DNA of 64,000 bases from Methylobacterium sp. J-076 (GCF_022829405.1 NZ_JAKSXW010000078.1:62001-126000); one strand, 5' to 3'. Counted from the stretch's first letter, positions 39,534 to 48,396 are shown. The notes: generated by a model from the letters alone, not told the origin. Translations and numbers: made by a program.

Positions 39534-40547
39534 CTACGGGTGGTCGCCCGGCACGGTCATCTCGAAGTGCAGGCCCTCGCCGTCAATGACCCGCTCGAAT
39601 CGGCCGCCGAGGCTCCGCTCGATGGTCTGGCGGAGCAGGCGCGAGCCGAAGCCGGTGCCGTCGGCCTTCGGCGGGGCCTGGTGGGCGGAGGTCTCGTCCC
39701 AGGTCAGCGTCAGGACGGGGCCCGCCATCCCGCCGCGGAGGGTGAGGGTGCCGCCGCCCGACAGGGCGCCGTACTTGGCCGAGTTGGTCGCCAGCTCGTG
39801 GAAGATCATCGCGTAGTCGTTGACCTTGCCGGGGGCCACGACCGCCTCCTCCGTGATGGCGACGTGGACGTCGGCGCCGTCGCGGTACGGCGCCAGGATG
39901 CGCTCGGCGAGGTGCTGGAGGGGAACGCTGCTCTGATCGTGCCGCCGGGACCGGGTGGCCAGGGTGGTCGCCTCATGCAGGACCGAGAACCGCCGGGACA
40001 GGTCCTCGGCGAAGTTCGGGGCGGAGGTCGCCTCCCTGGCGACGATGGCGGTGAGCGCCCGTGCGACGGTGAACATGTTCGAGACCCGGTGCGCCAGCTC
40101 GGCGGTCAGGAGCTTCTCGGCCTCCTCCGCCCGCTTGCGCTCGGTGACGTCGAGGAAGATGGCGTGCAGCCATTCCCCGACCCGGCCGGCATCCCCGCCG
40201 ACGCCGCGCGCCGAGATCCACCGCGTCCCCGCCCCCTCGCCGATGCGGAAGTCGAAGCTGTAGGCATGCGGGTCCGTCGCGCTGGCCATCCAGTCGCCGA
40301 TCATGGCGTCCCGGTCCTCGCCGTTCACGCGGCTGAACAGGTCGTCGATGCCCACGACGGCTTCGTCCGTGCCCCAGAACTCCCGGCAGAGCGAATCGAG
40401 CCGGGCGAGGCGGCGCTCCGGAGCCCAGGCCCACAGGCCGACCCCGCCCCGGTGAATCGTGGCGCTGAAGTTGTCGAGCGTCCACGCCCCTTCGCCGGCC
40501 GTCGCATCCCCCTCGGTCATGGATGTCCCAGATTCCTGATCGGTCAT
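39534..40547 (-). CDS. PAS-containing HWE-family histidine kinase
   Basis: A 337-residue soluble sensor kinase. Residues about 20-130 form a PAS domain (GVGLWAWAPERRLARLDSLCREFWG, WISARGVGGDAGRVGEWLHAIFLDVTERKRAEE). The kinase core is of the HWE class common in Rhizobiales: phospho-acceptor helix LLTAELAHRVSNMFTVARALTAI, N-box FHELATNSAKYGALS, the WDE motif in LTLTWDETS, and GFGSRLLRQTIERSLGG. HWE kinases often sit in the general stress response (PhyR/EcfG) or in light/redox sensing. No response regulator is adjacent. The start is uncertain: ATG 40547 is used; ATG 40604, 40553 or 40520 are in frame. Confidence 0.88.
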   Translation of the reverse strand: MTDQESGTSMTEGDATAGEGAWTLDNFSATIHRGGVGLWAWAPERRLARLDSLCREFWGTDEAVVGIDDLFSRVNGEDRDAMIGDWMASATDPHAYSFDFRIGEGAGTRWISARGVGGDAGRVGEWLHAIFLDVTERKRAEEAEKLLTAELAHRVSNMFTVARALTAIVAREATSAPNFAEDLSRRFSVLHEATTLATRSRRHDQSSVPLQHLAERILAPYRDGADVHVAITEEAVVAPGKVNDYAMIFHELATNSAKYGALSGGGTLTLRGGMAGPVLTLTWDETSAHQAPPKADGTGFGSRLLRQTIERSLGGRFERVIDGEGLHFEMTVPGDHP

Positions 40548-40873
40548 CGGCATTATAGAAGCTGAGGCGGCGGCTTTCAGCCCCCCGGCCGGTGCGCGCT
40601 GCATCGCGCCGCGCCGTGCTCGACGCCGGTTCAGGCGCCGCGAGCCTGGAAGTCGCTAGAAAGGCGCCGCGCGCGGGGGGCGCTACTTCTTGTCATCTTG
40701 CCAGCGGCCCCCGCCCACCCAGTTCCTCCGGGGCGCCTCGCCGGAGCGGTGCGCCCGAGGACCGCCGCCTTCATGTCATCCCGGCCCCTGTCATCCCGGC
40801 TCCAAGTCAGTGTGCGAACGGCCGCGCGGCGCTTCCGGTGGGACGATGCCGCGGGCCTTCGTCTCCTGCAGGG
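40548..40873. promoter_or_regulatory. 326-nt divergent region with direct repeats ahead of the AraC gene
   Basis: The region separates the HWE kinase and the AraC regulator. TGTCATCCCGGC occurs at 40774-40785 and again at 40789-40800 (15-bp period), and a partial copy TGTCATC starts at 40691. Direct repeats one and a half turns apart are typical binding sites for AraC-type proteins, and these lie 74-100 nt before the regulator start. Antisense to them a TATAAT-like box precedes the kinase gene. No coding sequence is evident. Confidence 0.5.
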
Positions 40874-41884
40874 ATGAGCATCCAGACGCTCGCCTTCACC
40901 GCCCAGGGCCCCGAGGGAGACGGGTTCGAGCGGTACCGCCAGCTCTACAGCATCGGCGCCGATGTCGACCGCACCGAGGGCCCGTTCCATGCCCGCGTGC
41001 GGATCCGCCGGTTCCAGCGGATGATCCTCTACGAGCGGGACATCGGCGGCCTCGCCCACAGCCGGGGGGCGCGGCGGGTCAGGCACGACGGGTTCGACCA
41101 CTTCGCGCTGCACCTCCTGCTGAGCGGCGACTTCACGGGGGGCTCGCCCGGGACGGGGCACCGGCTGCGGCCCGGCGAGATCATGGTCGTCGACACGGTC
41201 CGGCCGCACTGGACGCGGGCCGAGCGCGCCAGGATCCTCACCGTGCAGCTCGCCCGCGAGGTGGTCGAGGTGGCGGTCGGCAGCCTCCACACGGCCCATG
41301 GCGCGATCCTTCCCGAGGCCGCCGGCGGCCTGCTCGCCGACTTCGTCACCTCCCTCGTGCGCCGGGCGGACGGGTTGCCGGCCGCCGCGATGGAGCGCGC
41401 GGCCTCCACCGCGGCGGAACTGCTCGGCATCGGGTTGAACGTCGCGCTCGCCGCGCCGATGGCGCGCCTCCTCTCGGCGGAGGCCGCGCTGCCCCTGCGC
41501 CGCACCCGCGCGGAGGCCTATGTCGACGCCCATCTCTGCGACAGGCACCTCGACGCGGAGGCGGTGGCGAAGGGGATCGGCGCCTCGCGGAGCAGCCTGT
41601 ACCGCGCGTTCGCCGACGATGGCGGGCTCATGCGCTACATCCAGCGGCGGCGCCTGGAGCAGTTGCGCGCCGCCCTGCGCCGGGTCGGCGAGGGGCGGAC
41701 GGTCTCCGACCTCGCCATCGCCTGCGGCTTCGCCGACGAGCGGCATTGCAGCCAAGTGTTCCGCGACGCCTTCGGGGCGCCGCCCGGCCGCTACCGCGCC
41801 TCCATCCGGGCGAACCGCCAGGACCACACGGTGGAGGGGTCGGCCGAGGCCGTGTTCGCGCGCTGGACCAGCGAGCTGTACTGA
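40874..41884 (+). CDS. AraC-family regulator of the siderophore locus
   Basis: A 336-residue transcription factor. The N-terminal ligand domain (about 15-180) resembles AraC-binding-like (HTH_31) domains, with MILYERDIGGLAHSRGAR and HLLLSGDFTGG. The C-terminal 100 residues contain two helix-turn-helix units: AEAVAKGIGASRSSLYRAF and VSDLAIACGFADERHCSQVFRDAFGAPPGRYR. ATG 40874 follows a weak GCAGGG. The gene overlaps the next MFS gene by one base (TGATG), so the two are translationally coupled, and the TonB-dependent receptor lies just beyond. In related loci such AraC proteins use the ferric siderophore itself as inducer; that is an inference here. Confidence 0.9.
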   Translation: MSIQTLAFTAQGPEGDGFERYRQLYSIGADVDRTEGPFHARVRIRRFQRMILYERDIGGLAHSRGARRVRHDGFDHFALHLLLSGDFTGGSPGTGHRLRPGEIMVVDTVRPHWTRAERARILTVQLAREVVEVAVGSLHTAHGAILPEAAGGLLADFVTSLVRRADGLPAAAMERAASTAAELLGIGLNVALAAPMARLLSAEAALPLRRTRAEAYVDAHLCDRHLDAEAVAKGIGASRSSLYRAFADDGGLMRYIQRRRLEQLRAALRRVGEGRTVSDLAIACGFADERHCSQVFRDAFGAPPGRYRASIRANRQDHTVEGSAEAVFARWTSELY

Positions 41885-43152
41885 TGACCCCGACAGGGCG
41901 TGAGGCCGCCGCCCGCGGCCTGATGGGCTGGCCCCTGGTGTGCCTCCTGGCCGCGACGCAGCTCCTCGCGTTCAGCGATCGCTTCCTGATCACCCTGGTG
42001 GCGCAGCCCCTGAAGCTCGACCTCGCCCTGTCGGACGCGCAGCTCGGCATCCTCCAGGGCTCGGCCTTCGCCGTCCTCAACGCCGCGGCGATGCCCTGGG
42101 CGGGGGCGATCGCGGACCGCGGGCATCGCCGGCTGCTGCTGCAGGTCAGCGTCGTCGTCTGGGGCATCGCCACCCTGGCCTGCGGCCTGTCGGGCTCCTT
42201 CGCCCTGCTGGTCGGCGCCCGGGCGCTCCTCGGGCTGGGCCAGGCGGCGGTCGCCCCCGCCGCCCTGTCGCTGATGGCCCACCGGCTGCCGCGGGGCGAT
42301 CTCGGCCGTGCCGTGTCGCTGCTCACCGCCGGGGCGAGCCTCGGCCGCAGCCTCGCCCTCCTCGCGGGCGGCGCGGTCCTGGCGTGGCTGACCGCCTCGG
42401 CCGCCATCGCCCTGCCGGGCCTCGGCCCGCTCCGCCCGTGGCAGGCGCTGTTCGTGCTGGCCAGCCTGCCGAACATCGCCCTGCTGGTCGGCCTCGGCTG
42501 GATCGTCGAGCCGCCCGCGGCGCCCGCGCGGCGGAGGCCGCCGGCCCTCGCCTGGATGGTGCGCCACCGGGCCGCCTACCTCCCGCATTTCGGCGCGGCC
42601 TCCGCCGCCGTGCTCATCGGCCAGACCCTGACCGCCTGGGCACCCGCCTTCTACGTGCGCGTCCACGGCCTCACCCCCGCCGGGAGCGGCCTGTGCCTGG
42701 GGCTGGCCGTCCTGGTCGCGGCGCCGCTCGGGCATGTGGCGGGCGGACGCTGGCTCGACCGGGAGCGGGCACGCAGGCCCCGCGGGGCCGCCCCGCGCGG
42801 CCTCGCGATCGGCCTCGCCCTGGCGCCCCCCTGCACGGCCGCGATGGTGCTGGCGGGCGACTTGACGGCGTCCCTCGGGGGCTTCGCCCTCCTCGTCGCG
42901 GCCCTTGGCTTCACCAGCCCGCCGGCGCTGGCGGGGCTTCAGCTCCTGACGCCCCGGGGCATGCGCGGCCGGGCGAGCGCCCTCTTCATCGCGGGGGTGA
43001 CCCTGGTCGCCTTCGGGGCGGGGCCGGCCCTCGTCGGGGTGATCAACGACCGGGTCGTCGGCCCCCAGAACGTCGGATGGGCGATGCTCACCATGTTCGC
43101 CGCCGCGGCTCTGGCGGGGATCGGCCTCGCCCGCCTCACCCGGCGCCGCTGA
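41884..43152 (+). CDS. MFS transporter (Spinster-like), siderophore locus
   Basis: A 422-residue major facilitator permease with 12 predicted TM helices. The N-terminal half carries FSDRFLITLVAQPLKLDLALSDAQLGILQG and the cytoplasmic AGAIADRGHRRLLL loop typical of the Spinster-like group. Its one-base overlap with the AraC gene and position before the TonB receptor suggest a role in siderophore export or in taking ferric siderophore across the inner membrane. No substrate can be read from the sequence. A stop at 43152 precedes the receptor promoter region. Confidence 0.88.
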   Translation: MTPTGREAAARGLMGWPLVCLLAATQLLAFSDRFLITLVAQPLKLDLALSDAQLGILQGSAFAVLNAAAMPWAGAIADRGHRRLLLQVSVVVWGIATLACGLSGSFALLVGARALLGLGQAAVAPAALSLMAHRLPRGDLGRAVSLLTAGASLGRSLALLAGGAVLAWLTASAAIALPGLGPLRPWQALFVLASLPNIALLVGLGWIVEPPAAPARRRPPALAWMVRHRAAYLPHFGAASAAVLIGQTLTAWAPAFYVRVHGLTPAGSGLCLGLAVLVAAPLGHVAGGRWLDRERARRPRGAAPRGLAIGLALAPPCTAAMVLAGDLTASLGGFALLVAALGFTSPPALAGLQLLTPRGMRGRASALFIAGVTLVAFGAGPALVGVINDRVVGPQNVGWAMLTMFAAAALAGIGLARLTRRR

Positions 43153-43203
43153 CCTCGTGCGCCCCGCGCCGTTCGGCCGGGCACGTCTTTCGACTTGAAA
43201 TAC

Positions 43204-43267
43204 ATCTAAAGTAGATCCCTGTGCATCCGTGGCTTAATTGCCACGGACCTATCACGGACGCGTGATA
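43204..43267. promoter_or_regulatory. cluster of three inverted repeats before the TonB receptor
   Basis: Three perfect small palindromes follow one another: ATCTA-AAG-TAGAT (43204-43216), CCGTGGC-TTAATT-GCCACGG (43227-43246) and TATCACG-GACG-CGTGATA (43250-43267). The region is AT-rich and 55-118 nt before the receptor start. They are candidate operators (Fur/Irr/RirA or the AraC protein) or, for the second, a terminator of the MFS gene. Confidence 0.6.
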
Positions 43268-43321
43268 ATGGGGCTCATCGCTCGATCTTGTCCGCATCGA
43301 GTCGCGCCCGAGGTGATCTTC

Positions 43322-45664
43322 ATGGCACATCATCGACGTGTCTTAGTCCGTGGCAGCGCGGGGCGCGCCTGGAATGCCTCTATATCTGGAATAATTCTAT
43401 CGTTGACCTGGTCGGTCGGCGTTCCCAAGGTGGCGAATGCGCAGCCCGCGCCCGCCATGGAGGTCGAACTCTCCGAACTCAGCGTGATGGGGGTGGCGGG
43501 CGGGCGCAGCCTGAACAGCGACCTGTACGGCCGCGGCGGCCCGGTCGGTCCGGTGCCCGGCTACGTCGCCAGCCGCAGCGTGGTGGCGACCAAGACCGAC
43601 ACGCCCATCCTGGAGACGGCCCAATCGGTCTCGGTGGTCGGCCGCAAGCAGATCGAGGACCAGAACGCGCTGACGATCAACCAGGCCCTGCGCTACACGC
43701 CGAGCGTCACCACCGAGCAGCGCGGCGGCGCCGGGGCGACGCGCCTGGAGCAGTTCTACATCCGCGGATTCACCGCACCGCTGTTCCTCGACGGCCTGTC
43801 CCTTCCGGGAAGCCGCGATGCCTCGCCGACGGTCGATCCCTACCGGCTGGAGCGGATCGACATCATCAAGGGGCCGGCCTCGGTGCTCTACGGCCAATCG
43901 GGGCCCGGCGGCATCGTCAACCTCGTCTCGAAGGTCCCGCAATTCGTCCGGCACGGGGAGATCTTCGTCCAGGGGGGCGATTTCAACACCGTGCGCGGCG
44001 GCGTCGATGTCGGCGGGCCGATCCCGTCGGACATCCCCGGCCTCGCGGACCAGTTCGCCTACCGGGTGATCGCCTCCGGCTGGAACGCCGACGGGCCGGC
44101 GGTGACGACGAAGGTCGAGCGCGCCCTCATCAGCCCGAGCCTCACATGGCGGCCCTCCACCGACACGTCGCTCACGGTCATCGCCAACTACCAGCGCGAT
44201 CCGTTCTCCGGCTTCTACGGCGGCTTCCCGGCGGTGGGCACTGTGTTCCCGCGCAACTTCGGCAACGGCATCGTCGGACGCCTGCCGGTGGACTTCTACG
44301 ACGGCGACAAGGGCATCGAGCGCTCCGACCGGACCCAGGGCTCGATCGGCTACCTGTTCGACCACCGGATCAACGAGAACATCCGCCTCCACTCGGCGGG
44401 GCGCTACCTCCATTCGGACGGCGATTACCGCAGCGTCTACAGCGCCTTCAACCCGGCCAACGGCCCCTTCGCCTCCGGCCCGCTGATCCCGCGCGCGGTC
44501 ATCGCGACCCAGGTGGGCATCGACGCCTGGACCATGGACAACAACGCCGTGGCGAATTTCGACACCGGCCCCCTCGCCCACACCGCCCTGGTCGGGGTCG
44601 ATCACCGGACCTTCGAGACCCGCACCCTCGGGACGCCGTTTCCGAACGCGCCGAGCCTGAACGCGCTGGCGCCGAACTACGCGATGACCATCGCCGTCCC
44701 GGCCTTCACCACGGATTCGCGCGTCACCGCCGAGCAGACCGGCGTCTACTTCCAGGACCAGATCAAGGTGGACCGCCTCGTGCTGACGCTCGGCGGCCGC
44801 TACGACGTCGCCCGGCAATCCGGCCCGACCCGCAACCTCATCACCAACGCCGTCGCCACCCAGAACGTGCCGGCGGACGCCTTCACCGGCCGGGCGAGCC
44901 TGCTCTACCTGTTCGACAGCGGCATCGCCCCGTACGTGTCCTACAGCGAGGCGTTCGAGCCGATCACCTCCGGCCGCATCTTCGACACGGCCTTCGGCAC
45001 GGTGGGGCGCGTGCCCGACCCCGTCTCCAGCAACCAGTACGAAGCCGGCATCAAGTATCAGCCCCCCGGCACCGACATCCTGCTGACCGCGGCGGCCTTC
45101 GACATCCGGCGCTCCAACGCCACCAACCCGGATCCGGCCCATAACGGCTTCGTGCTCCAGACCGGCGAGGTCGGGGTGCAGGGGGTGGAGTTCGAGGCGA
45201 GGGCCAGCATCACCGAGCGGCTGAGCCTCGTCGGCGGCTTCTCGCTCCTCGACATCCGCACCACCCGCGACATCACCACCACCACCAACGACCTCACCGG
45301 GCGGTCCGTGCCCCTGGTCGGCCGCCGGCCGGTGCTGGTGCCCGATTCCACCGCCTCGGTCTTCGCCGATTACCGCTTCACCGACGGGGCGCTCCGGGGC
45401 CTCGGGATCGGCGGCGGCGTGCGCTACCTCGGCCCGTCCTGGGGCGACCCGGCCAACACCTTCAAGGTGCCCTCGAGCGTGCTGCTCGACGCGGTGCTCT
45501 CCTACGACCTGCGGTACCTCGATCCGAAGCTGGAGGGGTTCCAGCTCCAGGTGAACGCCCAGAACCTCCTCGACGAAACCTACGTGACGAGCTGCTACAG
45601 CTACTCGGGCTGCTACTACGGCCTGCCCCGGACGGTCCTGGCCACCCTGCGATACCGCTGGTGA
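43322..45664 (+). CDS. TonB-dependent ferric-siderophore receptor (FhuA-like)
   Basis: A 780-residue outer-membrane receptor taking up ferric siderophore with TonB energy. A signal peptide of about 40 residues ends near KVANAQP. The mature protein has a plug (VSVVGRKQIEDQNALTINQALRYTPSV, IRGF, PYRLERIDIIKGPASVLYGQSGPGGIVNLVSK) and a 22-strand barrel ending in LATLRYRW with a terminal aromatic. The plug pattern and length match the ferrichrome/hydroxamate receptor group, but pyoverdine-type ligands are possible. ATG 43322 is chosen because GAGGTGA lies 5-11 nt upstream and the signal peptide starts there. It overlaps the PepSY gene by 4 nt. Confidence 0.95.
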   Translation: MAHHRRVLVRGSAGRAWNASISGIILSLTWSVGVPKVANAQPAPAMEVELSELSVMGVAGGRSLNSDLYGRGGPVGPVPGYVASRSVVATKTDTPILETAQSVSVVGRKQIEDQNALTINQALRYTPSVTTEQRGGAGATRLEQFYIRGFTAPLFLDGLSLPGSRDASPTVDPYRLERIDIIKGPASVLYGQSGPGGIVNLVSKVPQFVRHGEIFVQGGDFNTVRGGVDVGGPIPSDIPGLADQFAYRVIASGWNADGPAVTTKVERALISPSLTWRPSTDTSLTVIANYQRDPFSGFYGGFPAVGTVFPRNFGNGIVGRLPVDFYDGDKGIERSDRTQGSIGYLFDHRINENIRLHSAGRYLHSDGDYRSVYSAFNPANGPFASGPLIPRAVIATQVGIDAWTMDNNAVANFDTGPLAHTALVGVDHRTFETRTLGTPFPNAPSLNALAPNYAMTIAVPAFTTDSRVTAEQTGVYFQDQIKVDRLVLTLGGRYDVARQSGPTRNLITNAVATQNVPADAFTGRASLLYLFDSGIAPYVSYSEAFEPITSGRIFDTAFGTVGRVPDPVSSNQYEAGIKYQPPGTDILLTAAAFDIRRSNATNPDPAHNGFVLQTGEVGVQGVEFEARASITERLSLVGGFSLLDIRTTRDITTTTNDLTGRSVPLVGRRPVLVPDSTASVFADYRFTDGALRGLGIGGGVRYLGPSWGDPANTFKVPSSVLLDAVLSYDLRYLDPKLEGFQLQVNAQNLLDETYVTSCYSYSGCYYGLPRTVLATLRYRW

Positions 45665-47196
45665 GCGCGCCCGTGCGCAGGGGGTTCCGCCGGTCCATGG
45701 CGTGGCTCCACGCCTGGGCGGGGCTCGTCGTCGGCTGGGTGCTGTTCGCCGTCTTCGCGACGGGCACGGCGAGCTATTACCGGGCCGAGATCTCGCGATG
45801 GGCGCGGCCCGAACTGCCCCCGGCCCGGACCTTCGGCCCCGCGGAGCTGGCCGATGCCGCCGGGCGCGGGGTGGCTTACCTGCAGGAGCGGGCCGGCGGG
45901 GCGCGGACGTGGTTCATCACCCTGCCGCGGCCGGAGATGCCGGTGCTGGAGCTGTTCTGGCGCACCGGACCCGGCCACCCGCCCGGCCATGTCCTCCTCG
46001 ATCCGGACAGCGGGGCGCCGGCCGCGGTGCGGGCGACCCGGGGCGGGGACTTCTTCTACCGTTTCCACTTCGAATTGAGCATGGCCCCGCTCTGGGGGCG
46101 CTGGATCGTCGGCTTCTGCGCGATGGTGATGCTGGTGGCGCTGATCTCGGGCGTGGTCACGCACCGGCGGATCTTCGTGGACTTCTTCACCTTCCGGCGC
46201 CGGGCCGACCAGCGCGGCTGGCTCGATGCCCACAACCTCGCGGGCGTGCTCGCCCTGCCGTTCCACCTGATGATCACCTATACCGGGCTGGTCACGCTGA
46301 TGCTGATGTACATGCCCTGGGGGCTGAACGCCGCCTACCGCGGCGACAGCCAGCGCTACTTCGCCGAGGGCGGCCAGATCACCGCCCCGCGCCCGCCCGC
46401 GGGCCGGCCCGGAACGCTCGCGCCGGTCGGGCCCATGGTCAGTCAGGCGGCGACGCTGATCGACCGGCCCCTGGAACGGCTCACCGTCGTCAACCCCCGG
46501 GACGCGCACGCCACCGTGGTCGCGGTGTTCGGGGAGCCGCACGGCCTCTCCCACGAGCACCCCCAGGTCGCCTTCGACGGCCCGAGCGGGGCCGTGCTGG
46601 AGGTGCGCGCGGGCGGGCTGGAGCCGGCGGCGAAGACCTTCACGACCATGGTCGGCCTGCACGAGGCGCATTTCGCCGGGCCGGCCCTGCGGGCGCTGTT
46701 CTTCCTCTGCGGCCTCGCGGGGAGCGCCATGGTCGCCACCGGCCTCGTCCTGTGGACCGTGGCGCGCCTGCCGGCATCCGGGGCCGCGGCCCCCGTCGGC
46801 CTGCGGATCGTGCGGGTGCTCAACGTCGCGACGATCGCCGGCCTGCCCGGCGCGGGGGCGGCCTACCTCCTCGCCAACCGCCTCCTGCCCGTGGCCTTGC
46901 CGGAGCGCGCGGAATGGGAGGTCCGCGTGTTCTTCGCGGCTTGGCTGGCCGTCCTGCTGGTGGCGATCCTGCGCCCGCATCGCCGGGCCTGGGTCGCCGC
47001 CCTGACGGCGGCGGCCGGGCTGTTCGCCGCGGTCGCCGTGGCGGACGCGGCACTCTCGCCGGCACCGCCCTTCCTCGCCGTCGACGGGGCGATGCTGGCC
47101 CTCTCCGCCCTGTTCACCGCCGCGGCCCGGCGGGCACCGGGGCACCGGGGCACCGTGCGCCGCGCCGCGGCGCCGAAGGCCGCGGTGGCGGGGTAG
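45661..47196 (+). CDS. PepSY-associated TM protein, probable siderophore-iron reductase
   Basis: A 511-residue inner-membrane protein of the PepSY-TM family found next to TonB receptors. N-terminal TM1 has the family motif RSMAWLHAWAGLVVGWVLFAVFATG; TM2 is near residues 145-165 (FCAMVMLVALISGVVTH); a periplasmic PepSY region separates them; TM helices also occur near 200-220 and in the C-terminal third. Conserved His in HAW, FHFELSM, HNLAG and LHEAHFA may bind haem. In characterised loci such proteins reduce Fe(III)-siderophore in the periplasm. GTG 45661 overlaps the receptor stop by 4 nt, so the two are coupled. Confidence 0.9.
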   Translation: MSAPVRRGFRRSMAWLHAWAGLVVGWVLFAVFATGTASYYRAEISRWARPELPPARTFGPAELADAAGRGVAYLQERAGGARTWFITLPRPEMPVLELFWRTGPGHPPGHVLLDPDSGAPAAVRATRGGDFFYRFHFELSMAPLWGRWIVGFCAMVMLVALISGVVTHRRIFVDFFTFRRRADQRGWLDAHNLAGVLALPFHLMITYTGLVTLMLMYMPWGLNAAYRGDSQRYFAEGGQITAPRPPAGRPGTLAPVGPMVSQAATLIDRPLERLTVVNPRDAHATVVAVFGEPHGLSHEHPQVAFDGPSGAVLEVRAGGLEPAAKTFTTMVGLHEAHFAGPALRALFFLCGLAGSAMVATGLVLWTVARLPASGAAAPVGLRIVRVLNVATIAGLPGAGAAYLLANRLLPVALPERAEWEVRVFFAAWLAVLLVAILRPHRRAWVAALTAAAGLFAAVAVADAALSPAPPFLAVDGAMLALSALFTAAARRAPGHRGTVRRAAAPKAAVAG

Positions 47197-47206
47197 GGGG
47201 CGCGGC

Positions 47207-47527
47207 CTACGGGGAGCTCGCGAGCTTCATCGTCACGAGGCCCGAGAGGATCAGCCCCGCGGCGAGGAGGCGGACGGCGCTGGCCTCCTCGCCGAGCACC
47301 AGGATGCCGACGAGGAACGCGCCCACGGCACCGATCCCCGTCCAGATCATGTAGGCGGTGCCGAGCGGCAGGCTGCGCATGGCGAAGGCGAGCAGGCCGA
47401 AGCTGCCGAGCATCGCCACGGCCATGATCACGGTGGGCCAGAGGCGCGTGAAGCCGTGCGACTGCTTCATCGCGGAGGCCCAGACGACTTCGAGGAGACC
47501 GGCGACGATGAGGGAGATCCAAGCCAT
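47207..47527 (-). CDS. SMR-family exporter, Gdx/SugE type
   Basis: A 106-residue, four-TM small multidrug resistance protein acting as a dual-topology dimer. The essential Glu13 lies in AGLLEVVWA, and the segment KQSHGFTRLWP together with PLGTAYMIWTGIGAVG matches the guanidinium-exporter/SugE subgroup rather than EmrE. The substrate is therefore probably guanidinium ion or a related cation exchanged for protons. ATG 47527 is chosen; the frame can be read from 47545, but the N-terminus then lacks homology. The 5' leader holds a hairpin that includes the AAGGG ribosome-binding site; I found no guanidine riboswitch consensus. Confidence 0.92.
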   Translation of the reverse strand: MAWISLIVAGLLEVVWASAMKQSHGFTRLWPTVIMAVAMLGSFGLLAFAMRSLPLGTAYMIWTGIGAVGAFLVGILVLGEEASAVRLLAAGLILSGLVTMKLASSP

Positions 47528-47530
47528 GAC

Positions 47531-47550
47531 GGCCCTTTCTTTCAAGGGCC
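47531..47550 (-). promoter_or_regulatory. hairpin overlapping the SMR ribosome-binding site
   Basis: In the transcript, GGCCCTT pairs with AAGGGCC around a 6-nt loop (plus-strand 47531-47537 and 47544-47550). The 3' arm carries the AAGGG that should base-pair with 16S rRNA 3-10 nt before the ATG, so the fold would hide the start. Confidence 0.5.
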
Positions 47551-47817
47551 GGGCCGTCCCGGACTTCGGCTTCCGCGCGGGGAGGGAGGGCGTGGCCTCA
47601 CGCCGCCGAAGCTAGCGCCGTTCCCGCCGATGTCGAGACGCTGCGCCCGAGGCCGCGGAGGAAGGACCCCACCCGCCGCGCGATTCCCGACGGCCTCCGC
47701 CGAGGCGGAACCCCGCCGTGCCCCGGACGCCAAGGCGGTTTCGCGGGAGCGGGCCCGGACGGACGAGGCCCCCGCGATCCTGCGGTCCCGGGACGAATCC
47801 GGGTGTCCGCCCCGACC

Positions 47818-48396
47818 TCAGGCGGCGGGGAGCTGGCCGGCGATCGCCGTGATGATGCGCGGGTCGGTGGGCTCCATCGTATGGGGATAGGCCCCGAGGA
47901 GGCTGCCGTCGCGGGCGACGAGGTACTTGTGGAAGTTCCAGCCCGGGGTCGCGCCGGGCTTCTCGGCGGCGGCCCAGCGGTAGAACGGATGGGCGGCGGG
48001 CCCCTTTACGTGCACCTTCGAGACGACGGGGAAGGTGACGCCGAAATTGCGCCGGGCGGCCTCGGCGATGGCGACGCCGTCCAGGGGTTCCTGGTTGCCG
48101 AAATCCGGCGAGGGGACCGCGATCACCGTCAGGCCCCGGCTTCCGAACCGGGTCCAGAGGCCCTCGAGTCCGACGAACTGCCCGGCGTAACCGCAGGCGG
48201 TGGCGGTGTTGACCACGAGGATCGGCTTGCCGGCGAGGTCCGCCAGGGCGAGGCGACCGCCCTCCGGCTTGTCGAAGGCGAAGGCTCCGGCCCCGGTCTC
48301 GCCGGCCCCGGCGCGGCCGATCCCGCCGGCCATGGCGGCACCGAAGAGCATCAGGGCCTGGCGGCGGCGGAGGGTGCCGGCGGCGGGTGAGGGCAT
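47818..48396 (-). CDS. glutathione-peroxidase-family protein with twin-arginine signal
   Basis: A 192-residue thiol peroxidase-like protein. Residues 10-32 (RRRQALMLFGAAMAGGIGRAGA) look like a Tat signal, so it should be periplasmic. The peroxidatic Cys68 is in TATACGYAG, and the Trp-Asn pair of the catalytic tetrad is in PGWNFHKYLV (Trp153, Asn154). The tetrad Gln position, usually FPxNQF, reads VPSPDF (94-99) with no Gln; a similar Asn/Asp-Asp-Phe variant is common in periplasmic alphaproteobacterial members. It probably reduces hydroperoxides with thioredoxin-like donors. ATG 48396. The 290 nt between this stop and the SMR start contain no gene that I can support. Confidence 0.87.
   Translation of the reverse strand: MPSPAAGTLRRRQALMLFGAAMAGGIGRAGAGETGAGAFAFDKPEGGRLALADLAGKPILVVNTATACGYAGQFVGLEGLWTRFGSRGLTVIAVPSPDFGNQEPLDGVAIAEAARRNFGVTFPVVSKVHVKGPAAHPFYRWAAAEKPGATPGWNFHKYLVARDGSLLGAYPHTMEPTDPRIITAIAGQLPAA

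Noticed and set aside
47528..47817. Guanidine-I (ykkC) riboswitch upstream of the SMR gene
   Set aside because: A GGGGTTCCG fragment occurs, but the following conserved GGTCCGAGAG and AAAAGCCCGGGAGA elements are missing.
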